A stretch of 60,819 nucleotides of DNA, from positions 1 to 60,819 of the forward strand of contig CAZWTD010000005.1 in assembly GCA_964637345.1 (NCBI GenBank), read 5' to 3'. Of the stretch, positions 12,622-20,106 are shown piece after piece. A program made the position numbers and the translations under genes. Every line of letters begins with the position of its first letter. The stretch's first letter is position 1. This stretch comes from CAZWTD01 sp964637345 (GTDB lineage: Bacteria > Patescibacteriota > Patescibacteriia > HK-STAS-PATE-3). The notes below the pieces were generated by a model. The model was not told where the DNA came from and did not search any database. It was given only the letters and a program-made list of their open reading frames with translations.

Positions 12622-14448
12622 GTGCGATCTCCTGTCTCTTCACTCGGATCAGCTATCCGGTCGTGGTTTCGGCGTCGCCGTCAGAACGATCAGGAAGCAG
12701 CCACCCTCGGGACAACCGAGGCGCTTGACCGTCAACTCGTCCAACAACTGTCCCCCACCCGGCTTCCGAGCACGGGTCAGTTGAAATTCCTTGGACGCCT
12801 TCTCACTCGACGAGAAACGCAAATGCTCCGTTGGACCTCTCTCATTGTCATCGCCGCAGGAATAACGCTCGGTGTCCGCTTCCTCCAACGACACATTGTG
12901 ACAAGTCCGGCTGTCGGCGGATCCTATACCGAAGCGCTCGTCGGGTCGCCGAGTCGTGTGAATCCTCTCTATGCAGCGGCGAATGACGTCGACCGCGACC
13001 TCGCTGCGCTCATTTATTCCCGACTCTTCTCTCAGAGCGCCAGCGAGGGAATCCGACCCGAACTCGCGGAAAGTTACACCGTCTCCGAAGATGAAAAAAC
13101 CTACACCGTCAAACTCCGACCGAACCTTGTTTGGCAGGACGGAGAACCGTTGACGGTTGATGACGTCTTATTCACCTTCGAAAGCATCCAAAATCCTGAA
13201 TACCAAAGCCCGCTCTCGGTGAACTTTCAGGGCGTCACAATCAATCGTATCGACGACCAGACAATCTCCTTTGTCCTACCTGAACCTTTCGCGCCGTTTA
13301 TTGGAACCCTAAATTTTGGAATTCTCCCGCAGCATGTCTGGGGTGATGTGCCTCCACTGAACGTCGGACTTGTTGAATACAACCTCAAACCGATTGGCTC
13401 AGGGCCTTACCGTTTTGACCGCCTAACCCGCGACCGCCTCGGAAACGTAAAAACCTATGAGCTTGTCCGGAATGAGCGCGCCACCGAATCTGCGCCCTAT
13501 ATCGAGCGACTCATCTTCCGCTTCTATCCAGATTTCCCGAGCGCCGTTGAAGCGGTTCGCAACAAGAAGGTTGACGGAATCAGCTACGTCCCCGAGGAAT
13601 CGAAGGAGGACCTTGATCACTCACGCTCGCTTCGACTCACGCCGATTAATCTTCCACAATATACTGCGGTCTTCTTCAATCAAAAGCGCAATACCATTCT
13701 CGCCGACCACGCGGTCCGCGAAGCGCTGGCTCGAGGAACGAATATCGACCAGCTCATCGCCGAAGTTCTAGGAAACGACGGTATTCGGGTGAACGGGCCG
13801 ATCCTCCCGGGGATGCTCGGATTCAACCCGGAAATGAAGACGTACTCATTCGATCTTGAGGCGGCGAATAAGCTTCTCGATGACGCAGGTTGGAAAATCC
13901 CAGAGGGAGAGAGCGTCCGAAAGAAGGGCGACCAAACGCTCGTCATTAAGGTTGTCACCTCTCGACGACCAACCTATGAGAAGGTTCTCGAGCAGCTTCA
14001 AGTAGATTGGGCAAAGATCGGAGTGACGTTGGAACCAAACCTCGTTGACCCGAGCCGTATTCAAGAGGACGTCATTAAACCACGGGAGTACGATGCTCTC
14101 CTCTACGGAGAAGTTGTCGGCTACGATCCCGACCCGTATCCCTTCTGGCATTCCTCACAGCAAAAGGACCCCGGACTCAACCTTGCAATCTTCTACCGAA
14201 AGGAAGCGGACAAGGCGCTTGAACGCGCACGCACCGTTACGAGCCAAGAAGAACGACGCTTGAAATACGTTGAGTTCCAAAACCTGCTCGCCGAAGAAAT
14301 CCCCGCGCTCTTCCTCTATCAGCCGATCTACAACTACGGACTTCCGAAGAAGGTAAAGGGTTTTCCGACGACCTTTATCGAAGTCGCTTCCGATCGCTTC
14401 AGCGACGTCGAAGATTGGTACATCTCGACGCACTGGAGCTGGAACTAA
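12622..14448 (+). CDS. membrane-anchored peptide-type ABC solute-binding protein
   Basis: 608 residues from a GTG four bases after secG. A basic cytoplasmic region of about 65 residues precedes one membrane segment (near 70-88, SLIVIAAGITLGVRFL), then an SBP_bac_5 domain: GSPSRVNPLYAAANDVDRDL, AESYTVSEDEKTYTVKLRPN with WQDGEPLTVDDVLFTF, and GSGPYRFDRL. These are the ordered motifs of oligopeptide-binding proteins. The extra N-terminal domain and single-pass anchor instead of a lipobox fit CPR versions. No ABC permease lies nearby, so the partner is unknown. Confidence 0.9.
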   Translation: MRSPVSSLGSAIRSWFRRRRQNDQEAATLGTTEALDRQLVQQLSPTRLPSTGQLKFLGRLLTRRETQMLRWTSLIVIAAGITLGVRFLQRHIVTSPAVGGSYTEALVGSPSRVNPLYAAANDVDRDLAALIYSRLFSQSASEGIRPELAESYTVSEDEKTYTVKLRPNLVWQDGEPLTVDDVLFTFESIQNPEYQSPLSVNFQGVTINRIDDQTISFVLPEPFAPFIGTLNFGILPQHVWGDVPPLNVGLVEYNLKPIGSGPYRFDRLTRDRLGNVKTYELVRNERATESAPYIERLIFRFYPDFPSAVEAVRNKKVDGISYVPEESKEDLDHSRSLRLTPINLPQYTAVFFNQKRNTILADHAVREALARGTNIDQLIAEVLGNDGIRVNGPILPGMLGFNPEMKTYSFDLEAANKLLDDAGWKIPEGESVRKKGDQTLVIKVVTSRRPTYEKVLEQLQVDWAKIGVTLEPNLVDPSRIQEDVIKPREYDALLYGEVVGYDPDPYPFWHSSQQKDPGLNLAIFYRKEADKALERARTVTSQEERRLKYVEFQNLLAEEIPALFLYQPIYNYGLPKKVKGFPTTFIEVASDRFSDVEDWYISTHWSWN

Positions 14449-14456
14449 TACAATCC

Positions 14457-14669
14457 GCCGGGATGGTGGAACTTCCGCCAAAGGCGGATCAGCCTATGGC
14501 TGAGGTATACACGTCCCGCACCAGAGGTGGGCGGATGGCGGAACTGGCAGACGCGCATGGTTCAGGGCCATGTAGTCGAAAGACTGTGAGGGTTCAAGTC
14601 CCTCTCCGCCCACCCTTGGTGCGGGATGGGAGCAATCCCATGGAGGTTCGAGTCCTCTTCCCGGCACCA
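14457..14669 (+). tRNA. tRNA-Leu-like outer gene interrupted by hairpins and a complete inner tRNA
   Basis: The ends are those of a class II tRNA: acceptor GCCGGGA (14457-14463) with TCCCGGC, encoded CCA, T arm GAGG-TTCGAGT-CCTC and a variable arm ATGGGA-GCAA-TCCCAT. The D arm TGGTGGAACT...TATACAC is split by two perfect hairpins (14474-14488 TCCGCC/GGCGGA and 14489-14503 TCAGCC/GGCTGA). The anticodon region is replaced by a 10-bp stem (14514-14523 with 14617-14626) that carries a whole tRNA-Leu(CAG). The outer anticodon cannot be read. It may be a tRNA with insertions, a degenerate gene or an assembly artefact. Confidence 0.5.
14529..14612 (+). tRNA. tRNA-Leu (anticodon CAG), CCA not encoded
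   Basis: Canonical class II cloverleaf: acceptor GGGCGGA/TCCGCCC, D arm with GGCGGAACTGGCAGAC, anticodon stem CATGG/CCATG with loop TTCAGGG (CAG), variable arm TAGTC-GAA-AGACTG, T arm GAGGGTTCAAGTCCCTC. After the discriminator A the genome reads CCC. The acceptor helix is extended outward by GGT/ACC and then, after a mismatch, by the 10-bp stem of the surrounding element. Confidence 0.92.
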
Positions 14670-14800
14670 ATAATCGAAGATGCCCAGCATATCTTGCTGG
14701 GGAGTTTTCAATTCCGTTCTGATTGACGCACCTGACTGCTCATGATAGAGCAGATATACGTCGGATATCGTCGCGCCCTTTTCAACAATGGAGGCCCCTC

Positions 14801-15380
14801 ATGTTCCAAGTTCTCCAATGGCTTGGAGGAGGGTGCTACCTCCTCAATAAAGTCTTTCTGTGTTTCTCCGAACGGGAGGAGCGACGAAAGCGCTCGAACG
14901 TGGGTCGGGCGTGGCGGATCGCTTCATGGATTGTTTACCTTATTGGGCTCCCCCCCCTGGGTGATCATCTTCATCCACGAACACAACTGGATTGCTGCTT
15001 CAGTTGAATCAAGCGGCGCTCCAGCGATGATCCTTGGACTAGTGATTGCCTGGCGCGGGTCGAGGGGCGAATCACCTCGCTGGCTCGATTGGATTTCTGC
15101 CCTTTGTATACCGCTCGGAGTAAGTTACAGTCTCTATGACTTCTCCGGCTTAACCAAGCAAAGCCAGTGGCTTGAGTTGAGCCTTGCGCTCGGCTTCCTC
15201 GTCGGAACCTATCGAATTGCGAAACGTCATTCCGACGGTTACCTCTGGTTTATCTTGATGCACATCACCTGCGGCTATCTCATGAAACTCCAGGGGTACT
15301 CCTGGCTCTTTCTTCAGCAGATTGCCTCGCTCGTTTTCATCATCGACGCGGCAATCAACGCCCGGCGAAAAAAACCCTAA
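14801..15380 (+). pseudogene. polytopic membrane protein with a frameshift at a C run (PnuC-like?)
   Basis: The start is the ATG at 14801, six bases after GGAGG. The first frame gives MFQVLQWLGGGCYLLNKVF and WRIASWIVYLIGLPP, then a seven-C run at 14950-14956 shifts the frame; the continuation WVIIFIHEHNWIAASVESSG onward runs to a stop at 15380. Both halves are clearly coding, with about six membrane segments in total. The pattern of short aromatic helices and GYLWFILMHITCGYLM reminds me of PnuC-type vitamin transporters, but weakly. The shift may be a sequencing or assembly error in the homopolymer, or a recent inactivation. A terminator follows. Confidence 0.65.
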
Positions 15381-15385
15381 CGATC

Positions 15386-15415
15386 AAGCCGGCTCCCCAC
15401 GGAGCCGGCGTTTTC
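15386..15415 (+). terminator. intrinsic terminator after the frameshifted membrane gene
   Basis: Stem GCCGGCTCC/GGAGCCGGC followed by TTTT on the plus strand. Confidence 0.7.
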
Positions 15416-15425
15416 CTTAGCGAAA

Positions 15426-15448
15426 CTCGGGCCGCGAGGCGGCCCGAG
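15426..15448 (-). terminator. terminator of the 99-residue gene
   Basis: Perfect stem CTCGGGCC/GGCCCGAG about 20 bases past the stop codon on the minus strand, followed by a weak T stretch. Confidence 0.55.
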
Positions 15449-15466
15449 ACAAGGAGCGAAAACGAA

Positions 15467-15766
15467 TTAGGCGACCTTCGAGAAGCCGCCCCGAGCTTCA
15501 ATCTGGATCAGGTCCATCATGAGTCCGCGGGTCGCCTCTTGTGCGGCCCTCGAACGCGCATCCCAGTTAGTCAGGGCCATCATGAGCGCCTGAAAATGTT
15601 CCGACTCAATCAGGCGAGCCCGATCGGCCCGCTCGAGAAGCGCTTTCCAATCCGAGAACTCAGGAAAAGCGTCGGCCGGGCCGTCAGACTCGAAACGTGG
15701 CTGTCCGAGCGTAGACAGGCGCCGACTCGCTTCCAAGCGCCAAAGGGCAAAGGGGTTTTCTCCCAT
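15467..15766 (-). CDS. small hypothetical protein
   Basis: 99 residues, no membrane segment, rich in Ala, Glu and Arg, beginning MGENPFALWRLEASRRLSTL. AGGAGGAG stands five bases before the ATG, a strong Shine-Dalgarno. Family not recognised. It is a stand-alone cassette with its own terminator between two unrelated operons. Confidence 0.65.
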   Translation of the reverse strand: MGENPFALWRLEASRRLSTLGQPRFESDGPADAFPEFSDWKALLERADRARLIESEHFQALMMALTNWDARSRAAQEATRGLMMDLIQIEARGGFSKVA

Positions 15767-15850
15767 AAGCTCCTCCTCACGTATTGCTGATGGTGCGAAA
15801 AACCAAACTCGAGGCCACTCTATACCGAGTTCAGCCTCGAGGCAAGTGGG

Positions 15851-17419
15851 TTACTCGGACGCGTTCACAATCTCGGTCGGAGCTTCAACCGGTTCGGAGA
15901 GCGCATCATCAGACGGTTCAACAGCGGCGCCCGCGCTTCCACTTGAGGCATTTGTCCCGACGCCGCGATCAACCGGAAGAATTTTCGTTCCATAATCCGG
16001 CGACTCAAGAAAATCAGCGATGAGTGGAACAACAATTGCCGTCTGCCAGGCTGTCTGTCCCTCCGGGCTTTTCGTAATCGGGAATCGGAAAGCTGGAACA
16101 AAGTATTCTGCGGTTGAATCACTTGAATACGATTGCATCGCGACGAGGACAAGTTCCGGGTCTCCGATTTCATAAGCTACTTGCGTTGTTGCGTTTGGAT
16201 CGATCATTCCGTACACCCCGCCACGTTTCACGATATCGAGGATTGCCTGATCGTCTGTAACAGCCGCGTACGTCGATGTCGCGAGATTCATTGACCGAAG
16301 ATTGTTCAAGCCTGAAACGCTTTTCGTCCGGAAATTGACCTGAACATTCAAGCCGTAGGGCTGACCATTCACGTCGTACACAGTCTTCCCGTCAATGACG
16401 AGCGGATAGACAACAGTAGCGGATTCCGGAAGATACGCCATCTTCTCATCGGGAGCAGAAGCAGACCGTGAAGCAACGTCGGCGAGAATACTGTATCCGC
16501 CATTATCCTGAACAACCGGCGCTCCGAGTTGAGAACGGTTGATTCCATACTCATCCAGAAAGGCGTTCGTAATTGCGATACTCTCCCGTTCAGTCAAAAC
16601 TTCCTCCTCAGGAATGGGCTGATACCCCCCGGCTTCCGCGGCCCGTAAGAGCGGCCATGTCGACCAATTTTCTGACATCGTAATCGCTCCGTAGGCCAAA
16701 TCGAAACTGACGTTATACCCATTCTCGCGATCTTCGCTAAACCAAATCGAGCTCAACTCTGCCGTCGAGAATTTCGAAAGGTCGATAAGTCCTGAATCAA
16801 TGTTCCGCAACAAGCGTCCGGTCCCAGCGAGGTTTTGAAACCCTGGCTCGCGGCGATAGACCGTTAGCGAGCCTGAGGGCAAGGTAAGCGGAGCGCCGAC
16901 ATATTCATATACATTTGTGGTGTATTCGACTGGCATGATATCCGGACTTCCATCGCTCGAGCTTGGCTCCCGTGCGCCCTCGTCCGTTGCATTCTCCCCT
17001 GCGCCGCGATCTCCGGTTGTCGCAATTTTCACGCTTTCTGCATTGAGGGTGCCGAAAGCATTCGCCCCGAGTCGCTGAGTAATCCCCCAACTTCCCAGCG
17101 TATCACTGCGATCAGAAGCGCTTCCTCCGTTTCGGAGTGAAACGTAGATAACAGGAATCGCAACCACGAGTAGAATAATCGCTCCGCCGAAAGCCCAAAC
17201 AAAACGCCGGGCAGACCCAAAGGCCCCTCGCTGATCTCGCTCAGCAATCGATTCGAGGAGTCGCGCACGTAACTCAGCGCGGAAGCGCGCATCAATCGCA
17301 ACATTTGGTTTTGCCGCCAGCATCCGTTCGATGAGCGCGACTAGTGTCGACTCATACTGCTGGAGCTTCGGATCGGCTGCGTAGAATTCTTTGAGAAGAC
17401 TTTGGACGCTTGGGTTCAT
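15851..17419 (-). CDS. membrane-anchored anti-sigma-like regulator
   Basis: 522 residues. The cytoplasmic part (1-70) is helical, containing ARFRAELRARLLESIAERDQ, one membrane segment follows (about 73-93, FVWAFGGAIILLVVAIPVIYV) and the rest is a large extracytoplasmic domain with repeated strands such as TVVYPLVIDGKTVYDVNGQP, ending in an acidic Ser/Ala-rich tail. It starts 12 bases after the ECF sigma gene, the classical position for an anti-sigma factor. No zinc-type HxxxCxxC motif is seen, so the sigma-binding mode is unclear. Confidence 0.75.
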   Translation of the reverse strand: MNPSVQSLLKEFYAADPKLQQYESTLVALIERMLAAKPNVAIDARFRAELRARLLESIAERDQRGAFGSARRFVWAFGGAIILLVVAIPVIYVSLRNGGSASDRSDTLGSWGITQRLGANAFGTLNAESVKIATTGDRGAGENATDEGAREPSSSDGSPDIMPVEYTTNVYEYVGAPLTLPSGSLTVYRREPGFQNLAGTGRLLRNIDSGLIDLSKFSTAELSSIWFSEDRENGYNVSFDLAYGAITMSENWSTWPLLRAAEAGGYQPIPEEEVLTERESIAITNAFLDEYGINRSQLGAPVVQDNGGYSILADVASRSASAPDEKMAYLPESATVVYPLVIDGKTVYDVNGQPYGLNVQVNFRTKSVSGLNNLRSMNLATSTYAAVTDDQAILDIVKRGGVYGMIDPNATTQVAYEIGDPELVLVAMQSYSSDSTAEYFVPAFRFPITKSPEGQTAWQTAIVVPLIADFLESPDYGTKILPVDRGVGTNASSGSAGAAVEPSDDALSEPVEAPTEIVNASE

Positions 17420-17431
17420 AGACGTAAGAGC

Positions 17432-17986
17432 TTACGAACAAGTGGAAAAAAGACTAAGAAAAAGGAGGAGCGCGCTCGCTGAACGGATGCGTTTCAACGA
17501 GCGAGAAACAATGACTTTACAATTACCTTCACTTGTCCCGACAATCTCGGCTATTTCGGCGAAGGAGTAGCCTTCCCAAATCCGGAGCACAAGAATGTCG
17601 CGCTGGAGACTTGGAAGCTGGTGAAGATCGGCACGAACGCGATCGAGAAGGTCGCGCTGCTCAATCTCGCTGGCGAGCGAACTTCTTTCCGGAAGATCCC
17701 AGGCATCTTCAACTGATCGATCGAACTTTCGCGTCCGATAATAATCGATCACGGTATTCCGGGCGATTCGGTAGAGCCACGCTTGTAAGGAGCCGGCGCG
17801 AAAGCTTGATATCTTTTCAAGAGCCTTCAGCCAGACAAGGCTTGTGAGATCTTCGGCTGTCTCGCGGTGTTGGGTCTTATAGTAGACGAAGCGATAGATT
17901 GCCTCGCTGTAGGAATCGTACAATTCCGCAAAGCGGCCTAGCTGCCCGGACCGACATTCTGTAAGTATTGTGGCTTCGTCATCCAT
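17432..17986 (-). CDS. ECF-type RNA polymerase sigma factor
   Basis: 184 residues. Region 2: FAELYDSYSEAIYRFVYYKT, DLTSLVWLKALEKISSF and AWLYRIARNTVIDYYR. Region 4: LPSLQRDILVLRIWEGYSF followed by EIAEIVGTSEGNCKVIVSRS, a helix-turn-helix that reads the -35 element. Length is normal for ECF factors. The anti-sigma-like gene follows directly. A candidate autoregulated promoter (AAC-N16-CGT) lies 30-50 bases upstream. Confidence 0.93.
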   Translation of the reverse strand: MDDEATILTECRSGQLGRFAELYDSYSEAIYRFVYYKTQHRETAEDLTSLVWLKALEKISSFRAGSLQAWLYRIARNTVIDYYRTRKFDRSVEDAWDLPERSSLASEIEQRDLLDRVRADLHQLPSLQRDILVLRIWEGYSFAEIAEIVGTSEGNCKVIVSRSLKRIRSASALLLFLSLFSTCS

Positions 17987-18011
17987 CTTGGTTCACGTCA
18001 TCATCAACTAT

Positions 18012-18040
18012 ATACAACGAAACGACGAGAGAAAGGTTAC
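18012..18040 (-). promoter_or_regulatory. candidate ECF-dependent promoter of the sigma/anti-sigma operon
   Basis: On the minus strand GTAACC (AAC at 18036-18038) is followed after exactly 16 bases by CGT (17-19 of 18000) in CGTTGTATATA. AAC-N16-CGT is the usual form of autoregulated ECF promoters. It leaves a leader of about 20 nt. Confidence 0.55.
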
Positions 18041-18229
18041 AGACTCTGCCTTAAGGCTTCCATTTTTGCCTCAATTGTCACCCAAATACTCACCATAAGA
18101 TAGGTACAGTGTAGCAAAGCCGAAATGGATTGACCAAGAACGCTCGACGGGTTAGGATCACTGTGGTTCCAGGGAACCTAGCTGAGAAGCGCCTCCTTCT
18201 TTTACGGAGTTGTGCATTCTACCGGGTGT

Positions 18230-18302
18230 CGGGGATTGGCGCAGTTGGTAGCGCGCCTGGTTTGGGACCAGGAGGTCGCGAGTTCGAGTCTCGCATCCCC
18301 GA
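18230..18302 (+). tRNA. tRNA-Pro (anticodon TGG), CCA not encoded
   Basis: Acceptor CGGGGAT/ATCCCCG, D arm GGCGCAGTTGGTAGCGC, anticodon stem CCTGG/CCAGG with loop TTTGGGA (TGG), T arm GCGAGTTCGAGTCTCGC. The gene lies at the tip of a perfect inverted repeat: 18218-18229 pairs with 18302-18313, extending the acceptor helix by 12 bp without a gap and taking in the discriminator. Confidence 0.94.
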
Positions 18303-18346
18303 CACCCGGTAGAGCAGTCTAAGGTACGGACCAAAAACACACCGCT

Positions 18347-18787
18347 ATGAATCATCAACAAACATTCCAACAACGGCCACGAGGGAAGCTTTGGCTTTCG
18401 GTTATCATTCTCCAGTCGCTAGGGCTTATCTGTACAATTATGGCGAGTCCGACTTTTTTGGCCCAGCTTGGGTCAACCCATTCGTCACTCTCGGCCTACG
18501 GCCTGGCTGACTCCTTTGATCAAAGCCGGCTGATCTCCTGGCTTTACCTCGGACTACTCGTCTTTAATATCATTGCGATTATCGGCATTTGGCGATCGGC
18601 TACTTGGATTGAATCGTATTTCGTTGCAAAGCTCAGCATTCTGATTTTTCTTATCCTCTCGGTTTTTGTGTTCCGTGCCGATTACTCACTCCTATACATC
18701 TATCTCCCTCTTGTTCTTTCATTATCCTACCTTCTGCTCGCCTACGACCGAATTCAAAACAAAAGACGCCTCGGGGGGCGCCAGTAA
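18347..18787 (+). CDS. small polytopic membrane protein
   Basis: 146 residues with about four membrane segments (near 15-35, 65-83, 92-108 and 113-132) and a basic C terminus. No family recognised. No clear Shine-Dalgarno. It converges with the gene pair at 18806-19449. Confidence 0.7.
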   Translation: MNHQQTFQQRPRGKLWLSVIILQSLGLICTIMASPTFLAQLGSTHSSLSAYGLADSFDQSRLISWLYLGLLVFNIIAIIGIWRSATWIESYFVAKLSILIFLILSVFVFRADYSLLYIYLPLVLSLSYLLLAYDRIQNKRRLGGRQ

Positions 18788-18805
18788 GACTTTCTCCTCG
18801 TTCGT

Positions 18806-19006
18806 TTATTTTTTTCTCATCCAGTCCGGCTTCGTTTTTTCGTAGAGAGTATTATAGAAACGGTTGAGCCGGATAAAAAAGCGAAAAAAGGCGTGAAAAA
18901 TCGTTTCAGTCGGACGTCGACCAGTCTCCCGGATGACAAAGTCATTGAGACGATGTTTGAGTTGGTTCTGAATGTTTTGAGGCTGTGACTCTGGTTGTTT
19001 GTTCAT
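18806..19006 (-). CDS. small basic hypothetical protein
   Basis: 66 residues from the ATG at 19006, which overlaps the stop codon of the upstream gene (ATGA). Begins MNKQPESQPQNIQNQLKHRL and ends in a Lys/Arg-rich tail with aromatic residues (HAFFRFFIRLNRFYNTLYEK), possibly an amphipathic membrane-contacting helix. The overlap suggests it works with the upstream membrane protein. Confidence 0.6.
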   Translation of the reverse strand: MNKQPESQPQNIQNQLKHRLNDFVIRETGRRPTETIFHAFFRFFIRLNRFYNTLYEKTKPDWMRKK

Positions 19007-19449
19007 GAGGGCCCTGAGTGAAGTTGATACCAAAACTGTACAACGGCCACAACGAGTTGGAGAAGGGCCAGAAAGAACAAGCGCCCGTCGAGTGTTTCAA
19101 AAAAGGTCGGCCACAGCTCCGGCTCCGCGAATCTCTCCTTCGCTCGAGCTATGGTTTTTTGAACCGTCGGGTTATCTTGAAATTGTTGTTTCAGTGATTC
19201 GCTGAACTGAATTGCTGCGTAAATACCGAGTGCTCCCCCCAGAATACAGGCGACCACAAGATGGGGTCCGATACTCACCCGGAGCGCGAGGCAGACATTG
19301 GCGAAAAGGAGCGTGAGATTATAGAGGACCAAAAAAACCATTGCCCGACTTCGGAAGGCTTCATAGGCCTTCGAGTTGGCAAGGATCACAAAACCTGAAC
19401 GCTGCCGCGGTCCCTTCGGCTGGTCCACGTTCTTTGTGTTCTTCGGCAT
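19003..19449 (-). CDS. small membrane protein
   Basis: 148 residues. A basic N terminus (MPKNTKNVDQPKGPRQRSGF) is followed by membrane segments near 36-54, 61-82 and 122-142. No family recognised. Forms an overlapping pair with the next gene. The assembly gap lies just upstream, so its promoter is not visible. Confidence 0.65.
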   Translation of the reverse strand: MPKNTKNVDQPKGPRQRSGFVILANSKAYEAFRSRAMVFLVLYNLTLLFANVCLALRVSIGPHLVVACILGGALGIYAAIQFSESLKQQFQDNPTVQKTIARAKERFAEPELWPTFFETLDGRLFFLALLQLVVAVVQFWYQLHSGPS

Positions 19450-19525
19450 ACTAATGAATCAAAGGGTCGACCCGTCGCCCAGTCCTACAATAATGTTTGC
19501 TTGGCTGGTGCCGAGGGTGACCCCG

Positions 19526-19625
19526 NNNNNNNNNNNNNNNNNNNNNNNNNNNNNNNNNNNNNNNNNNNNNNNNNNNNNNNNNNNNNNNNNNNNNNNNNNN
19601 NNNNNNNNNNNNNNNNNNNNNNNNN
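19526..19625. other. assembly gap (100 N)
   Basis: A run of exactly 100 N, the conventional placeholder for a scaffold gap of unknown size. Sequence on either side may not be adjacent. Confidence 0.99.
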
Positions 19626-19648
19626 AGGGACACAGCCTCTCGCACTTG

Positions 19649-19720
19649 TGCCTGGGGCCGGGATCGAACCGGCGACACGTGGATTTTCAGTCCACTGCTC
19701 TACCACTGAGCTACCCAGGC
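19649..19720 (-). tRNA. tRNA-Phe (anticodon GAA), CCA not encoded
   Basis: Acceptor GCCTGGG/CCCAGGC, D arm AGCTCAGTGGTAGAGC, anticodon stem GTGGA/TCCAC with loop CTGAAAA (GAA), T arm GCCGGTTCGATCCCGGC. The leader (19720-19734) contains a second copy of the 5' acceptor strand followed by an 8-base match to the trailer complement, so the leader and trailer can form a 15-bp helix that competes with the normal acceptor stem. Confidence 0.93.
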
Positions 19721-19734
19721 CCAGGCACAAGTGC

Positions 19735-19969
19735 AAGACTCTACCCCTGAGCTACCTCGACACGAGCCAAGCAGTCATCAGCGACTTGATCGGCGGGAAT
19801 ACTCTTTCTTTTTCGAAGCACATCGGACCCATGCCGACAACGAACGCACCATAGCAAATCTCCGCGCGCCCGACAAGTCCCCAGGCGCCCCAACACGAGT
19901 ACGCAGATATCATACGAAAGACTGAACACATTTCTTGTTCTCTTCGTCTACTACCACGCGGGTCCTGGA
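19735..19969. other. intergenic stretch without recognised gene
   Basis: Between tRNA-Phe and the SpoIID promoter I see only short overlapping ORFs without Shine-Dalgarno or family signal, and no strong hairpin. Confidence 0.5.
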
Positions 19970-19998
19970 TTGACTAAGACGGAAAAAAGTGCTACACT
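19970..19998 (+). promoter_or_regulatory. promoter of the SpoIID-domain gene
   Basis: TTGACT (19970-19975), 17-base spacer, TACACT (19993-19998). It leaves about 100 nt of leader. Confidence 0.7.
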
Positions 19999-20106
19999 AC
20001 TAGCTGTAAGACTGTTCGTTCGGAACGGACTTACGGGAAGACTCGAGCGCATCCCAAACCTAGGGAGCGTCCTTTTCTTCTCGCAAAAAAATAAAAAAAA
20101 CAAACA

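Noticed and set aside
14723..15007. Earlier start for the frameshifted membrane gene
   Set aside because: The preceding 26 codons overlap the tRNA trailer and lack a Shine-Dalgarno; ATG 14801 has GGAGG at the right distance.
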